From Gnetum montanum (taxonomy: Eukaryota > Streptophyta > Gnetopsida > Gnetales > Gnetaceae), in the NCBI GenBank assembly GCA_015680685.1, contig MNCI01004661.1, positions 1,399,441 to 1,463,440 on the forward strand: DNA of 64,000 nucleotides. Reading direction: 5' to 3'. Shown one piece after another: positions 10,001 through 22,672 of the stretch. Every line of letters begins with the position of its first letter. Positions within the stretch are counted from its first letter, which is position 1. The notes beneath the pieces are model-generated. The model ran no database searches, was not told the origin of the DNA, and worked only from the letters and a program-made list of their open reading frames with translations. A program made the translations under genes and the position numbers.

Positions 10001-10564
10001 TGTGAGAGAGGTAGCAGGGTTGGTGGTGGCTTGCTACCTTCCCCATGGTTCGAGGGTCATGGGGGCACAAGGGGTCCTCTGATCCTTGTGTCTTCGAAAC
10101 CATACTAGCATGGAAGTTCCATGCAGTAGTAAGAGGAGGCTACGACCTACCTCATTACCCCACTCGGTAGGACCTTGCCTAGGAGGGTTGCATAGTTCAA
10201 CTCTGCATTAGGTGGTTTTTACTAGGTGTGTCATGGAACATGCTATGGGATGTTGCATGCGCTCCTTGGAGCATGACACCAACTACCAGCACACGGTGAT
10301 GAATCTGGAGGGTTTAGCTGGTAGTCCCCGTGGTGTCCACGTGAGTGGAGCAAGGGAGCGCTATCTAGCTTGTTAGCATATCGTGAATATTGGATATGAA
10401 ATACCACTCAGGAGACATGGTAACACTAACACTGTGTTTGTTGGCATGTGTTTCAGGATTATTGATTGCTAAGGCATATTCCTCTTGAGTTTTGTCCCGA
10501 TTCAGAATCTACTTGGGAAACTCTTGGGGTGCCGAACAATGTATCCAGGGACAACATTGTTACA
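10001..10564 (+). repeat. Chromovirus 5' LTR
   Basis: 564 bp, starts TGTGAGAGAG and ends ACATTGTTACA. Same length as the 3' copy at 16247-16810. No clear TATA box seen. Confidence 0.95.
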
Positions 10565-10566
10565 GA

Positions 10567-10578
10567 TGGTATCCAAGC
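10567..10578 (+). other. Primer binding site, initiator tRNA-Met type
   Basis: TGGTATCCAAGC, two bases after the LTR; it differs at two positions from the usual iMet-complementary TGGTATCAGAGC of many plant chromoviruses. Confidence 0.8.
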
Positions 10579-10717
10579 ATCACAATTTCAATTATTAGTA
10601 AAACTTTTTCACTAAAGGGGTGAGAGGGTTTGTGGTTTGTGAGGTTTCCATTTTCAACTTCTACTAGTCACTCTCTCTTTGAGGGTGGCCTTGTGCTAAA
10701 GCTCTCTATTGGGTAAC

Positions 10718-12080
10718 ATGGAGCCTAGTGGATAGAGTGACATGGCTGATGTTCAAGCAAACCCAGAAATTGAGGCCAAGATAGAACTTGGTCAAGATTA
10801 GACTAAGTTTCAAACCTTATGGGATCATGTTAACGCAATTGATGAGGCCTTAGCCTACCCTGGTCTAGAAAATGCAGACGCAATCCATCACATTCTTAAA
10901 GATGTTAACTTACCACAAGAGAAAATGGATCTTCACTCCAAGGACAGGGTGAAAGTGGCAGAGGCTAAGGTTTTGATCTTGGAAGGTCATCTCAATCGCA
11001 TGATCAACCATTACAAGGATCTAGTTGGATCCTTGGAAGAGGCACAAACAAAAGCATCTTTGGTTGAGGACCTAATTGGTCGGGTGAAAGTTTTGGAGGA
11101 TGCCCTAGTGAGGGTAAATTAGAAATTATCTGATTTAAAATTTGAAAATGCCATCCTAAAATGCTCCTTAGCAGGATGCTTGGTAGACGAGCAAGTAATG
11201 ATGACCTGTATCAAAGCTAGAGAACCAAGTTCTTACGATGGTGAGAGAAATGATGCTAAAATTGATGCCTTCCTTCATGATGTGGAGATGTACCTAAATA
11301 TCAGGGGTGCTTCTACAACCCAAAAGGTTTCCACAGCATCTTAGTTTCTCATAGAAAGTGCTAACCTATGGTGGCTTAGCCTCCTTCATGCCCAAAAAAG
11401 AGGCACTGCTACAGAAAAGATAGAGACGTGGGACAAATTTAAGGTAGCACTGATCAAATAGTTCCATCTTGGGAACTCTGAATGGGTAGCTAGAACCAAG
11501 CTAGAGATCCTAAAACATTCAGTAAATCTTGAAGATTATATTAATAGCTTCCAAGAACTCATGTTGCTAATTCCTGATATGGGAGATCGGGATCAGTTTT
11601 TCAAGTTTATAAATGGGTTACAACCATGAGCACAAATGGAATTGTGTTGAAGAGGCATTGACTCCCTTACAGAGGCTATTGCGGCTACTGGCACTTTTAT
11701 GGACTTCAAGGCAATGAAGCTAGATAGAGGTAAGCCTAGGAAGGGAAAGCATGTCACGCCCTCCCACTCTCAAAGAATAGATACAAGTTCAATCAAAGGT
11801 GGAAATACATTCCAATCAGTTTAGCAAGGCAATCGCTCGATGGGTGGTCCTCCAAGAAACCAAGGCTCCCAAAAAAATGTAAGGATATAGGAAGCAAGTG
11901 GTAACCTGGGGCCAAGAAGAAACCATTTATGGGAGGTGCCTTTAAGGGGCCAATTTAGTGGTTCTTGTGTCGAGGAAACCACCTAGCAAGAAATTGTCCC
12001 ATGAGTTCAGGAAGGACTCAAAATAGGCAAGGGCCAACTTCAAGGAAACAACTGATGGCACTTAATTATCGCCCTGACCC
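10718..12080 (+). pseudogene. gag: Chromovirus gag remnant
   Basis: Structural polyprotein remnant. From the ATG at 10718 the frame is broken by several stops. A coiled-coil-like N-terminus (around 10925-11120) is followed by the capsid-like segment (SYDGERNDAKIDAFL, then ETWDKFKVALIK and LEDYINSFQELMLLIP). A zinc knuckle ends it near 11965 (FLCRGNHLARNCP). The first Cys of that knuckle reads Trp and a stop lies just before it. Position after the LTR and primer site fits gag. Confidence 0.8.
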
Positions 12081-12239
12081 ATGCCTTCAGATTACAGATG
12101 GAAGCACATTAGAGGAACAACGAAGGCTAGTGGTTATGATGGAGTTGTCTAACATGGTTACGCAGAGGTCAGGAGTTGCAAACTCCCAAAGTACTAATCC
12201 TGATAATTTACATCAGGTTCAATTAGCCCCAATCATTGT

Positions 12240-15200
12240 GAGCTCAAGTTAGATAAGTGTCCTCATTGATAATGGGGCCAGTCACAATTACATGGTTCCA
12301 GCCATGGCGAAAGACTTATAGCTAAAGATGGAACCAGTCCAAGCCTCCTGCAAATTGGCCAAGTTTAGACCCCTTTGGTGGATCGAGGTGCGTCGCAGTG
12401 TCCCAATTCAAGTGGGCTCATGGCAAGGAGTTCTAGATTTTTCAATTCTAGATATGGACTCCTTTCAATTTGTATTGGGGCAAGAATTTTTACACAAGGC
12501 CAAATTTTTCATAGCTCTGCACTTAGACCTAATCTTCATTTCACATGAAAGCTTCCCATGCCTAGTTTAAACTCATGAAGCACAGATGGGAAAGGATGAG
12601 GGCTCTAGCCCCCAGATTGTGTCACCAATGGTGATGAAACGCTTGGCAAGGGATCCTACCAAGAAATTTCTATTAGCTATGTAAATGGGTGATCCTTCTG
12701 AGGCTTGTGGATCCCAAACTAATATTGACCCATGCATAGCACAAGTGTTAGATAGTTTTAAAGATGTGATGCCACCGAAATTATCAAGAAGTTTGCCACC
12801 TTGGAGGGCTGTGGATCATAAAATAGAATAGCAGCTAGGTACTGACCCTTCTATCCAAAGGCCATATCGCTTAACAAGACCAGAATTGGGGGAATTGAAG
12901 AAGCAGCTTGAAGGTTTGATGTCCAAGGGATACATTCATCCCTTAAAATCCCCTTATGGGGCACCGGTGCTATTTTTTACCAAGGTGGATAGAACACTAT
13001 GACTATGTTGCAATTACAAGTTGCTAAATAAACACACTATTAAGAACAAGTATCGAGTACCAATCATTTCTGATTTGTTTGATCAATTGGTAAGGGCATG
13101 GTATTTTACCTAGCTAGACCTCTGACAAGGGTACTACCAAGTTTGCATCGTAGAAGGGGACGAAGAAAAAACTGCATGTGTAACTCAGTATGGATTATAT
13201 GAGTGGACAATAATGTCCTTTGGGCTTTGCAATGCACCAGCTACATTCTATACCTTGATGAATGAGATATTTTGACCCTTCCTAGATAAATTTGTGGTCA
13301 TCTATCTTGATGATATCTTAATATATAGCCAGACAATGGAGGAACATGCCCTCCACCTATAGTTGGTCCTTGAGAAGCTACAAGAAAATCAGCTGTACAT
13401 TAAGAAAGAGAAATGTGAATTCTGCTACTCAGAGCTAAAATTTTTCTGGGACATCTTATAGGGTATGGGAAAGTAAAGTCAAATCCAAAGAAGGTAGAGC
13501 TTGTGCGCCAATGGCATGCTCCCACTAATGTGCATGAGGTTAAACAGTTTATGGGGTTAGCCAGCTTCTATCGAAAATTCATTAGAAATTTCTTAGGTAT
13601 CGTTGCTCCCCTGACCAATTTGCAAAAGAAAGAAGTTACATGGTAGTGGGATTCAAGTTGTCAGCAAGATTTCAATAGGATCAAAGAAGCTTTTACCTCC
13701 CATCTGGTGTTGGCATTAGCTGATTTCTTGAAACCTTTCGAGATTCATGTGGATGCCAGTGAGAATGCAATCGGGGGCATGTTGCTACAAGGAGGTCATC
13801 CTGTTGCTTATGAGAGCTGAAAGTTGAATCAAGTAGAGCAGAGGTGGCCAATCCATGAAAAAGAAACATTCACTATTGTCCATTTCTTAAGAGCATGGAG
13901 ACACTACTTGCTGGGAAGTCATGTCCTCGTAAAAATAGATAATCTGACAACTAGCTACTTGCTAAATGAAACAAAGCTGAGGCCCAAACAAGCCTGATGG
14001 TTGGTCATGTTATCTAAATTTTATTTGCAATTGACTTACCATCCTAGAAAGAAGAACGTGGTGAAAAATGCATTGAGTCGCTATCCTCATCTTGCCTCCC
14101 AGCTCTTTTCTATCACTGGGCCACAAACTTTACATGTTCAATGTGATGAAGTGTTGTTGGCTAGAATTCAAGATGGCTTAAAAAGGGATCCTCATATCAT
14201 TGATTTAATGAAGATGATAGAAACTGGGTGAGCACCACAGTTCAAAATGAGGGATGGACTACTTTGGTTCCATGATAATCAGATATGCGTTTCAGATTGG
14301 GATGGCCTACGAAAGGAGATAATTTGAGAGTGCCATGACACATAATGGGTTGGGCACACTAAATAGCAAAGAACCTTGGCACTCATTGAGAGAATCTTCT
14401 TCTAGAAAAAAATTTATCGAGATGTGATTTCTTATATTCAAAAGTGTATGGTGTGCCAACAGGATAAAGGTTCTACGAAGCATTTAGGTGGTCTTTTGCA
14501 ACCCTTGGAAATTCCTCCATTTTCATGGGCTACAGTGTCTATGAACTTCATCATAGGATTACCAAATGTTTAGGGCTTAAGTAATATCATTGTAGTGGTG
14601 GAAAAATTTTCCAAATTTACCATATTTATTCTTTGTCCATCATAGTGCTTAGCCGAGGACACAACAACATACTATTTTAACAAGGTGGTTCAATATTTTG
14701 GGTTACCCATGGGCATTGTTTCAGATGGAGATCCATGATTCACAAGTGCTTTTTGGCAAGCCTTATTTGGCATGATGGGTACCACCCTCAAATTGTCAAC
14801 AAGCTTTCATCCGTAAATCGATGGTCAAATAGAACAGATGAACCATGTACTTCAAGAGTAACTCTGACACTATGTTCATAGTGACCAAAAGAACTGGCCT
14901 TTTCTGTTAGGGATTTCCCAACTAAGTTATAACATCAAGAAGTCATCAGCTACTGGGTTTTCTCCTTCAAAACTGGTAATGGGAAGAAAACCCATTACCA
15001 CTCATATGGTCTTCCCCTCGTTGTAGGGTCAACATCCCTTAGCAGATGAATTCTTGAAAGTGTGGTATGAAAATGTTGAAATAGCAAAATATCATCTGGA
15101 GAGGGCAGTGTAGTGAATGAAAAATTATGTTGATTGAAAATGCCAGCACCATGAATTTAAGGTGGGAGATTGGATTCTCTTGAAGTTGAACCCATGTTAG

Positions 15201-15598
15201 TTTAAGCTGAAACAAGGAACTACCTCCAAGCTGATGAGGTAGTATGATGGTCCCTTCTGAATCATCAATAAAATAAACCTTGTGACATATAAGCTTCAAC
15301 TACCAATCAATATGGACCAAGTCCATCTAGTTTTTCATGTCAACATGTTGAAGCCATTTCCAGATCAATTCCCATATCAAAAAAGAAGCCTCTCGATTTG
15401 AGAGCGACCTTGTATACAATCTATACAAGGAAAGAGAGCAGAATACATCCAAAAATTTTGGACCACTGACCATGGTGCAGATTTGAAAGTGGAGTTTGTC
15501 ATCCACTGGAAACATCGTCCTAACTCAGACGATAGCTGGGAACCACTAGAGCATTTGAGGTCCCAAGAAAGCTTGATCCTGGACTTCTGTAGGGAGTA
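12240..15598 (+). pseudogene. pol: Chromovirus pol remnant (protease, RT, RNase H, integrase, chromodomain)
   Basis: Protease motif LIDNGASHNY near 12262. RT spans about 12860-13460, with [23 protein letters not shown] and an intact YLDD near 13304. A frameshift follows near 13460. RNase H has VDASENAIGG near 13750. Integrase has a decayed zinc finger, SMNFIIGLP (Asn where the first catalytic Asp is expected), VSDGDP and DGQIEQMN. The end, about 15425-15598, is a chromodomain-like segment (VEFVIHWKHRPNSDDSWEP) closing at TAA. At least 15 stops, mostly TAG/TAA at former Gln codons. The chromodomain assigns it to the chromoviruses. Confidence 0.9.
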
Positions 15599-16246
15599 AG
15601 AAATCAACCTCCTACCTTGGCTACTTCAATGATGGATGAAGAAACATCCCATGCAAAAAAAAATTAGAAGAGGTGTGGCATGTGGTGTTTTATAGGATTC
15701 AAGAGTGAATTCCTATGAGAGTCAACCTCAGAAAGGGGAGGAAGGTGCTTGGAGCCATTTGAAGTGCTCTATAGGTGATGGGGCTTAAGGTTCAAATAGA
15801 CAAGGAGCTATGTTGAACTTGAGACCCCTAGACCTTTGGATCAAATGAGTCAGGGGATGCCCTAGAACTCATGTATCCCTAGGTCAGTGCATTGCATCAT
15901 GTCGTAATGATAGACCACTTGATGTCCTCCCATAGCTTGGTATTTCAAGCTAGGTATGGAAGGATGGACAAGTCGAGTCTTGAGGGGTGATGCTCTTAAC
16001 TTGGTTGTCGGATACTAGGATGAGTCTAGATCTTAGGAAGATGATTGAGTTCAACAAAAATGCTTTATGACCTTAGGCCCTAGTAGTTGGACCTTTCAGA
16101 ACTGAAGATCCCTTCAAACTTGACTTAGAATAGCATGGGCGTACTCCCCAGAATTGACGGAATCCTCCCTCGATTTTGATGTAGTAGCCTCATGGGTTAC
16201 CCAGGAAATGCTCTAAGGTCATCACTCATTTTAAGCAGGGAAGGAT
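15599..16246 (+). other. Chromovirus 3' untranslated region and polypurine tract
   Basis: No coding signal seen. The purine-rich AAGCAGGGAAGGAT at 16233-16246 directly precedes the 3' LTR and is the likely plus-strand primer. Confidence 0.7.
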
Positions 16247-16810
16247 TGTGAGAGAGGTAGCAGGGTTGGTGGTGGCTTGCTACCTCCCCCACAGTTTGGG
16301 AGTCGTGGGGGAACAAGGGATCCTCTGCTTCTTATGTCTTCAAAACCATATTGGCATGGTAGTTCCATGCATTAGTAAGAGGAGGCTATGACCTACCTCA
16401 TTACCCCACTCAATAGGATGTTGCCTAGGAGGGTTGCGTAGTTTAACTATGCATTGGGGTGTTTTTACTAGGTGTGTCATGGGACGTGCTATGGGATGTT
16501 GTGTGCGCTCCTTGGAGCATGACACCAACTACTAGCACGCGGTGATGAATTTGGAGGGTTCAACTAGTAGTCTTCATGGTGTCCACGTGAGTGGAGCAAG
16601 GGAGCGTTATCTAGCTTGTTAGCATATCGTGAATACTAAATATGAAACACCACTTAGGAGACATGCTAATGCTAACACATTGTTTGTTGGCATGTGTTTT
16701 AGGATTGTTGATTACTGAGGCATATTCCTCTTGAGTTTTTTCCCACTTCAGAATTTGCTTGGGAAACTCTTGGGGTGCCAAACAATGTATCCAGGGACAA
16801 CGTTGTTACA
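16247..16810 (+). repeat. Chromovirus 3' LTR
   Basis: 564 bp, TGTGAGAG to TTGTTACA, followed by target duplication AATTA. Confidence 0.95.
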
Positions 16811-16815
16811 AATTA

Positions 16816-19046
16816 TGTATTATTTGGAATAAAGGTATGCTTTACATTTAGCTTCTATGGTGCTCATGGACATCTATAGAAGTGGTTATGCAAGGGCATT
16901 ATGGTAAGAACATGAAGCAAGTTCACTTCAATATTAAATCACTTTCAAATACTAAATCTAGATATTATGAAAGGGAAAATTATAAAAAAACAAAAAAACT
17001 AGCTATCTTTAATTATTCAAAAGAGAATATTACAATGGGGTTTCCAAAACCTCTCAAAACACTCAAAAAATACTATAGAGCAAGATGCTCTTCATCCACA
17101 AAATGACTATTCTTAATGTAAGACACAATTGACAGAGAATATCTTTCATAACCTAGAACTAAGATCTTAACTTGCAAGTAAGACTAGAATACATAAGGCT
17201 ACACAATTGACCTTGGAGCTGCAACCTCTATGGACTCCCTTAATTTATTCTTTCTTCTCTTTCTCAAGTTCACACATGAGCTTCATAACATCTCCTCTTT
17301 TAATTCTCTATGATTACAAGAATTAAAAATCCATATTTATTAGAAAACAAAGACAAAAACCTAAGGAAACCTTCCAAAAGCTCAACTTGGAGTTTCCATG
17401 TTGTTTCTATCTTTTTTTTTTCATCACATACCCACTATTTGCATATTTTTTAAGCTATTACTCAAATTAGAAAGGTCAATTCTAGAAGTTTCCATGGCCA
17501 TATAAGTTATCTTTGTCCTTCTTGGGTCGTCTTTGAAAAAATCTAACTTTCAAGAGAGATGTATCCTTTCATGGGTGATATGTCTTCTTAGTTGGAAGAC
17601 GTCCCTCAGATGCCACAAATTTGCTAGAAAGTGCCTCAAAATCTACTAGAAAACATCTCAAATTTTCTAAAAGTGCCTCAAATTCACAAAAAGCACCTCA
17701 AAATGTTCTAGAAAGTGTCTCAAATTTTCTAAGACATCTCAAAAATTCCTAAGAAGTCTCAATTGATGTCTTATTAATTTCTAAGACATCTCACTCATGT
17801 CTAAGATGTCTCATCCGAGATGACTGTCATCTAGCCAAGACGTCTTCCTTGAGTTAGGAACATCTCTTCCAAGCTCAACTTTCACCTAAAGCATCTCCTG
17901 AACTTCTAAGATGTTTCTCAAGATCTCAAAACCTACAAAAACAAACTATAAGAAAAAACACAAGGGAATTGAAAAAGGTGTTCCTACACTAGAAGTTACT
18001 TTGGGAAGGATCCACTTATATGACTTTTGTTGATCATGGCTCTGAACTAACCTCACATCTTTAAGAAAATTATGGAAAACTTCTCTAAATTCAAGCATGG
18101 TTTAGGGACTAATTCTCATTAATTTTGATTAATTTTTAAGGTTTTTATTTTTAAATTTTATTCAATTTTTATATTTTTTAGTCATTTCGAAACCTCATGA
18201 TTTTCAATATTCTAGTACATTTCCAATAAAATGTAAACCAAACCTTTAATTTTAATTATTTGAAAATCTATGGGCTTCTTAAATTGAGCTCATTTATCAT
18301 GGAAGCTAGCAATATGATTTTTAAAAAATTTATAATGCCCAATTTTCAAACATTATGGTAACTAATAGTAAAAGAATCATAATCACTTAAACAACTTGAT
18401 GATTTTAGTTATTCCAAAGCCTTGGAAATATTATTTCACAATTACCTTGCATCTAAATGCTAAACGTTTTTGAACTTTGAGCTAACGAAGGATCCAAAAG
18501 GGTTTATTCATTAAGGAAAAATTTTCAAAACTAATATTAATCCTTTGGTTATTACAAATGATGCCTAAATGAATGCCTAAGATTGAAGGTCTTTTACAAG
18601 GCAAGGAAAAGAAGCCAAGAGAAGGATAGAGGAGGACATGCCCATAGATAAATAGCAAATACAAGAATTAAGCTCAACCATTACATGTTCACTACCTAGA
18701 AACCCATGGGTTGATGAGGAGAAATTTCAATCCATCCTTCAAAGTTCTACATAAAAAGAGAAGTGCTAACATAACAACAAATGTTGGAAAAATTGATGGT
18801 ACTAGTGACAACATGAAGATTTATCATTAGTAGACTTTAGAAGACTTCTTCAATTTTGTAAACTTTGATGTCTATCCAGTTTTTTTTGTCATTTTGTAAT
18901 ACATCCACTCAGATAAAATTTTGTAATGTGACACTTAAGTTTTATAATGATAGTCAATCTCATCTTGGTCACCTTAAAATTTTTATAATGGAACTTTGTC
19001 CATTTTATATAACTCAAGGATGGGTTTTTGATGAGTCATGAGGGTA
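16816..19046 (+). repeat. Remnant of the Athila-like element, part 2 (non-coding tail up to the polypurine tract)
   Basis: Continues the region interrupted by the chromovirus, aligning with about 52.35 kb onward of element C. It holds the second shared motif near 17998-18025 (TTTGGGAAGGATCCACTTAT) and ends in a purine tract, CATGAGGGTA, at 19037-19046 before an LTR. I see no gene. Short open frames around 16882 and 18482 have no recognisable content. Confidence 0.65.
17570..17935. repeat. Degenerate short-period repeat
   Basis: Loosely repeated units built on CTAAGACATCTCAAAAT and GTGCCTCAAATTTTCTA, about 20-25 bp each and poorly phased, inside the Athila-like remnant. The other elements lack it. 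Confidence 0.6.
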
Positions 19047-19948
19047 TGGTGAAGCATTGTTTTCTAAAATGTATCAATTGGCACAGATGTCACATCTACG
19101 TCAATGTATCTACATCCATGCATCCTTGTTGATGCATATCAATTAGTTGCTACATCAAATTTGCTACATCATAGCTACAATGACGAAGTTTGAGATGCAT
19201 CAACACATATGTGTTAATGTTGTTAGCATATTTACCTATATAAATGCATACATATGTCATGTATTTGAAACCATTTAGTCACTAGCTAACTATATTTCTC
19301 AATTCTTATAAGAATAAGTGCCCATAGCATGGATTTCAGTGAATTATATGGCATCTTATTCAAGTGGCATTATACTTAGACATAATCCATGATTAATAAT
19401 AAGATCGAGATTAATTTCTATTCATTGTATCACTTTGACTTACAATAGAATTTACTTTTAAGGTAATTTATTTTCATAGAGTTAGCTTACTATTCACATA
19501 TTCATGCACATTAATCTTTGATAGAAGAAACATGACTAGTTTCAAGCGTAACGTGTAATTGTTTAGTAACCCAATAGTGACATTGCTTGTTACACTTAGT
19601 AGTGTGTCTCTTGGTAATCCCAATGATGGTTACAGTACTTCATGACATGACAAGCTAGGAATGGGCAATCATTGCTCTTAAGCTAACTTAGAATTAGTTT
19701 CATTATTAATTAAATTAACTAATTAATTTTTATGTTATAAATTAGTTTTTTAGGGCCCCAAGAGCATCATAATCATAAATCTCACTTTGCACTAAACCAT
19801 ACATGAAAGAGCTATCACTATTCTAAGTGGGAAGATAGCAACCTACAATCAATTCTTAACAAATTAGAAATCACACTTGTCTCATCCACAAAATTTAATT
19901 AGATTATACATGAACTCTTATGATCTATCTAGCTATGCATCTGCACTT
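19047..19948 (+). repeat. LTR of subfamily L2, truncated at its right end
   Basis: Follows the purine tract. It aligns with the LTR at about 43.93-44.875 kb, for example TAATTGTTTRGTAA and CATAATYCATGATTA, and a TATATAAA-type box lies near 19238. It ends abruptly at 19948, where the inverted LTR of element A starts mid-sequence. Confidence 0.65.
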
Positions 19949-20520
19949 GTCAGCATCCATTCCCACTTACCACTCACACCCTGAACCAATGCAACCTTGG
20001 TTACCAAATGCTAGTCGTTGCTGGGATCACCAAGCGTAACACACGTGCTCGAAGTGGTTGTATTGAGGCACTTAACTAGGAGAGAAGGGTTGAGAGAGAT
20101 TTAATTACTAATAAAGAATTTAAATAATGAATAATAAATGATAGTAAAGAAAATCCTAATTAGCCTATTCCATGCACTGCAAGGTTTATCCAAGAAGTTC
20201 ATCTTTATTTCCGTACACAAACTTGTGTTCAGGTACAATATTTGCTCGAATAAAGATCCGTTCACTCTGGAGTTCTTACTGCTGGCACATGGAAATTAAT
20301 CTATCTTTGGAGAGGTAAAACTGCCAGAGTTTCGCTATGGTCTAAGCCTAGAATGAGAAACAAGGGAGAGCCGCCTCTTATTTATAGACTTGGCGGCGCA
20401 CCATGATATCACGTATGCGATATCGCAGCCCATGCGATATCATGGGTGATGACGCGATATCACGGCGGTTGTGATATTACGTACGCTATATCACGGCCCA
20501 TGCAATATCGTGTCCCATCA
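19949..20520 (-). repeat. Element A 3' LTR, partial
   Basis: Matches 26351-26874. It ends at CCCATCA, followed by the complement of the polypurine tract. Four perfect GATATC palindromes lie in U3 (20404-20465), with several near matches to 20515. TATAAATA on the minus strand at 20379-20386. Confidence 0.9.
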
Positions 20521-22660
20521 TACCCCCATGACTAAATGAAAACGTGTCCTTGAGTTCCTTACAAAATATTGGGAAGGTATGGGATTATTGACTAAATGGA
20601 ACTAATGGTGAATGGGATGACATGTGAACGGATCATCATTACAAGACATGACAAAATTGGTGTTCATGACAACAAGGGTGAACACCTTATTACAATTAAC
20701 ATCAGGCCTTATTTGGCAATTGAGAGAGAAGAGAGAAGAGAGAAGAAGTCTTGCGACTGCCAACACCAAGATTGCACCTTTCGTTGTCCATCCGTAAACG
20801 CATCATTGATCTTGTTCCTTGCAAAGCTGCTTCAGCACTGATCCATTCCAAGTGTTCCCTCTAGATCCAATTCGTTGTTGTATGATTGCCATCTACACAC
20901 ACAACATAGTCTTATATTAGCAAGGGTAAGTGAATTTCAATGCAGTCGATACCTTGCCTCAGTGAAGGGTCCATTGGTTGGGTTGTGGTATGGCTGATTG
21001 TGGATCTGGAGATATAGTAATGATGACTACCAAAGATGTAGGGGTAGGAGAAAATCAAAAAAATTGGGCCCCATACCCCCATGACTAATAGAGAACCTTC
21101 AGTAGTGATAGAATGGAGAAAGAAAAAGAACAAGAAAGATGGAGAAAAAGAGACAACTAGAACATCGATGAAGTGGATGTCAAGATGGAAATGAAAAAAG
21201 TAAAATTAATTGCAAAATGTTAAGGGAAAGAATTTAATGGATGCATCGAATAGGAGTGTTAGTGGGTCCTCCCCAAAGCAATATCATGCCCTTAATGCCC
21301 TGACAAACCCCATTCGAAGAGTCCATAGGCTCTGGGAATGTCCTTTGGAACAAGAGTTAAAGTCTTAACCGTAAGAATTTACCAAAAAGAAAATAATGCA
21401 TCTACCAAAATATACACTAATGATACAGCCAGAAATGAGGTGAAAGATGGAGGAAGAATGATGGAAAGAAGAGAATGGAATGGAATCCCAAGAATAAGTT
21501 GGTGTACAGCCCCTTGTGTGTTTGATGATTAATGTGACTTGGTAAATCTCATTACAACTCCGGCCTCAAACAAACCACATCCAGTGACTTTGCATCAATG
21601 CATTTCGGTAATCCATCCTCTTGAATAGCAAGAATACCTCCCCCAAGAGCCACCACCATTCCGATGAAATGAAAGAGAAGAGAATGGGAAGTGAGGAGGG
21701 CCTTAGTTAGAGGGAACATTTCTATTTTAGTTCCATAACCAGTGCTTGTAGCCTAAGGGATTATTTTATCTAAGGGGTGTGCTTTGAATTCTCACTTTTT
21801 CTCTTTTTTCTTGTCTTGTTTTTGGGTTTGGTTTTTTTTTATTTTTTATTTTTTATTTTTATGCATGAGAACCACACCATGCAAAGACTTTGTTATTTTT
21901 ATTATCTCAGCTTCCCGATAATTGGGTAACATCGAAACAGTAAGAAAACTCAAGAAGAAAACATCCAAGCACCCAAGAGAATGGCCAACAAAAATGCACC
22001 AAGCTCCCTTGAAGTCACACCCTTTTCAATCTTTGAGTCCTTCCTTAGTTTGAGAAATACCCAGTCACCAGTTCGTTAATGTTCTTATTATTTTGAAGAA
22101 AGGGGATTGTACAGTTCCAAGCCAAGAGAGACCATAGAATTTTGTGGATGTATGGATGAAGTGGAATCATTGCCTATCAGATAAAAAGAAACATACCTTA
22201 GTATCAACATCATAACTTAAAGATAAAAACCAAACATTAGCAATCAATAGGAAAAAAGTTCATACCATCATGAAGAACACTTATTGGGTGACAAACTTAC
22301 AATATGGATAAAACACACACACAAACACACACCAAAAAATGAAAAAGTATAATGATGTTGTAAAACAAAAACAAGAAAAGTTAAAGAAATTTGTAAAAAA
22401 AAAAATGTGCAAAACAAAAATGTGTAAAACAAAAATATGCAAAACAAAAATGTGTAAAACAAAAACATGTAAAAAAAATGTGTAAAACAAAAACGTGTAA
22501 AACAAAAATGTGTAAAACAAAAACATGTAAAACAAAAACGTGTAAGACAAAAATGTGTAAAACAAAAACAAAAAAGAATTGAGGGCCCAAAATGATTAGC
22601 ATAGGTGGCCATCTTCCCCATGACTGAATGAAAAGGAAGAGATCCAAAATAATGAATGTC
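20521..22660 (-). other. Element A polypurine tract and non-coding 3' region
   Basis: Complement of TTTTCATTTAGTCATGGGGG-TA at 20521-20542, matching the tract before the 3' LTR of D. The shared motif TTTGGGGAGGACCCACT lies near 21262-21285 (minus). The other shared motif is partly deleted near 21725-21750. I see no gene; open frames here are low-complexity. Confidence 0.7.
22391..22572 (-). repeat. 15-bp minisatellite (TTTTTGTTTTACACA on the minus strand)
   Basis: About 12 imperfect copies. Two or three diverged copies exist at the matching place in B (about 33035-33120) and D (about 60615-60640), so the array expanded in A. Apparent Phe/Leu/Tyr-rich reading frames are artefacts of it. Confidence 0.9.
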
Positions 22661-22672
22661 TATTTGAATTTT
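22661..22672. other. Approximate pol-deletion breakpoint in element A
   Basis: To the right, the minus-strand sequence matches the protease-RT linker of D (near 57.63 kb). To the left it matches D just before and after the integrase stop (near 60.52 kb). I can place the join only to about 10-20 bp by eye. Confidence 0.6.

Larger units (their letters stand above)
10001..16810 (+). mobile_element. Complete chromovirus-type Ty3/gypsy element, decayed
   Basis: 6,810 bp with two 564-bp LTRs (TGTGAGAG...TTGTTACA) and a 5-bp target duplication AATTA at 9996-10000 and 16811-16815. The primer site is initiator-Met-like. Order is gag, protease, RT, RNase H, integrase, chromodomain. By eye the LTRs differ at roughly one base in ten, mostly transitions, so the insertion is old. 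It sits inside the non-coding tail of an older Athila-like element. Many stops and at least one frameshift make it inactive. Confidence 0.95.

Noticed and set aside
22268-22647. Phe/Leu/Tyr-rich membrane-like proteins
   Set aside because: Artefact of the 15-bp T-rich minisatellite.
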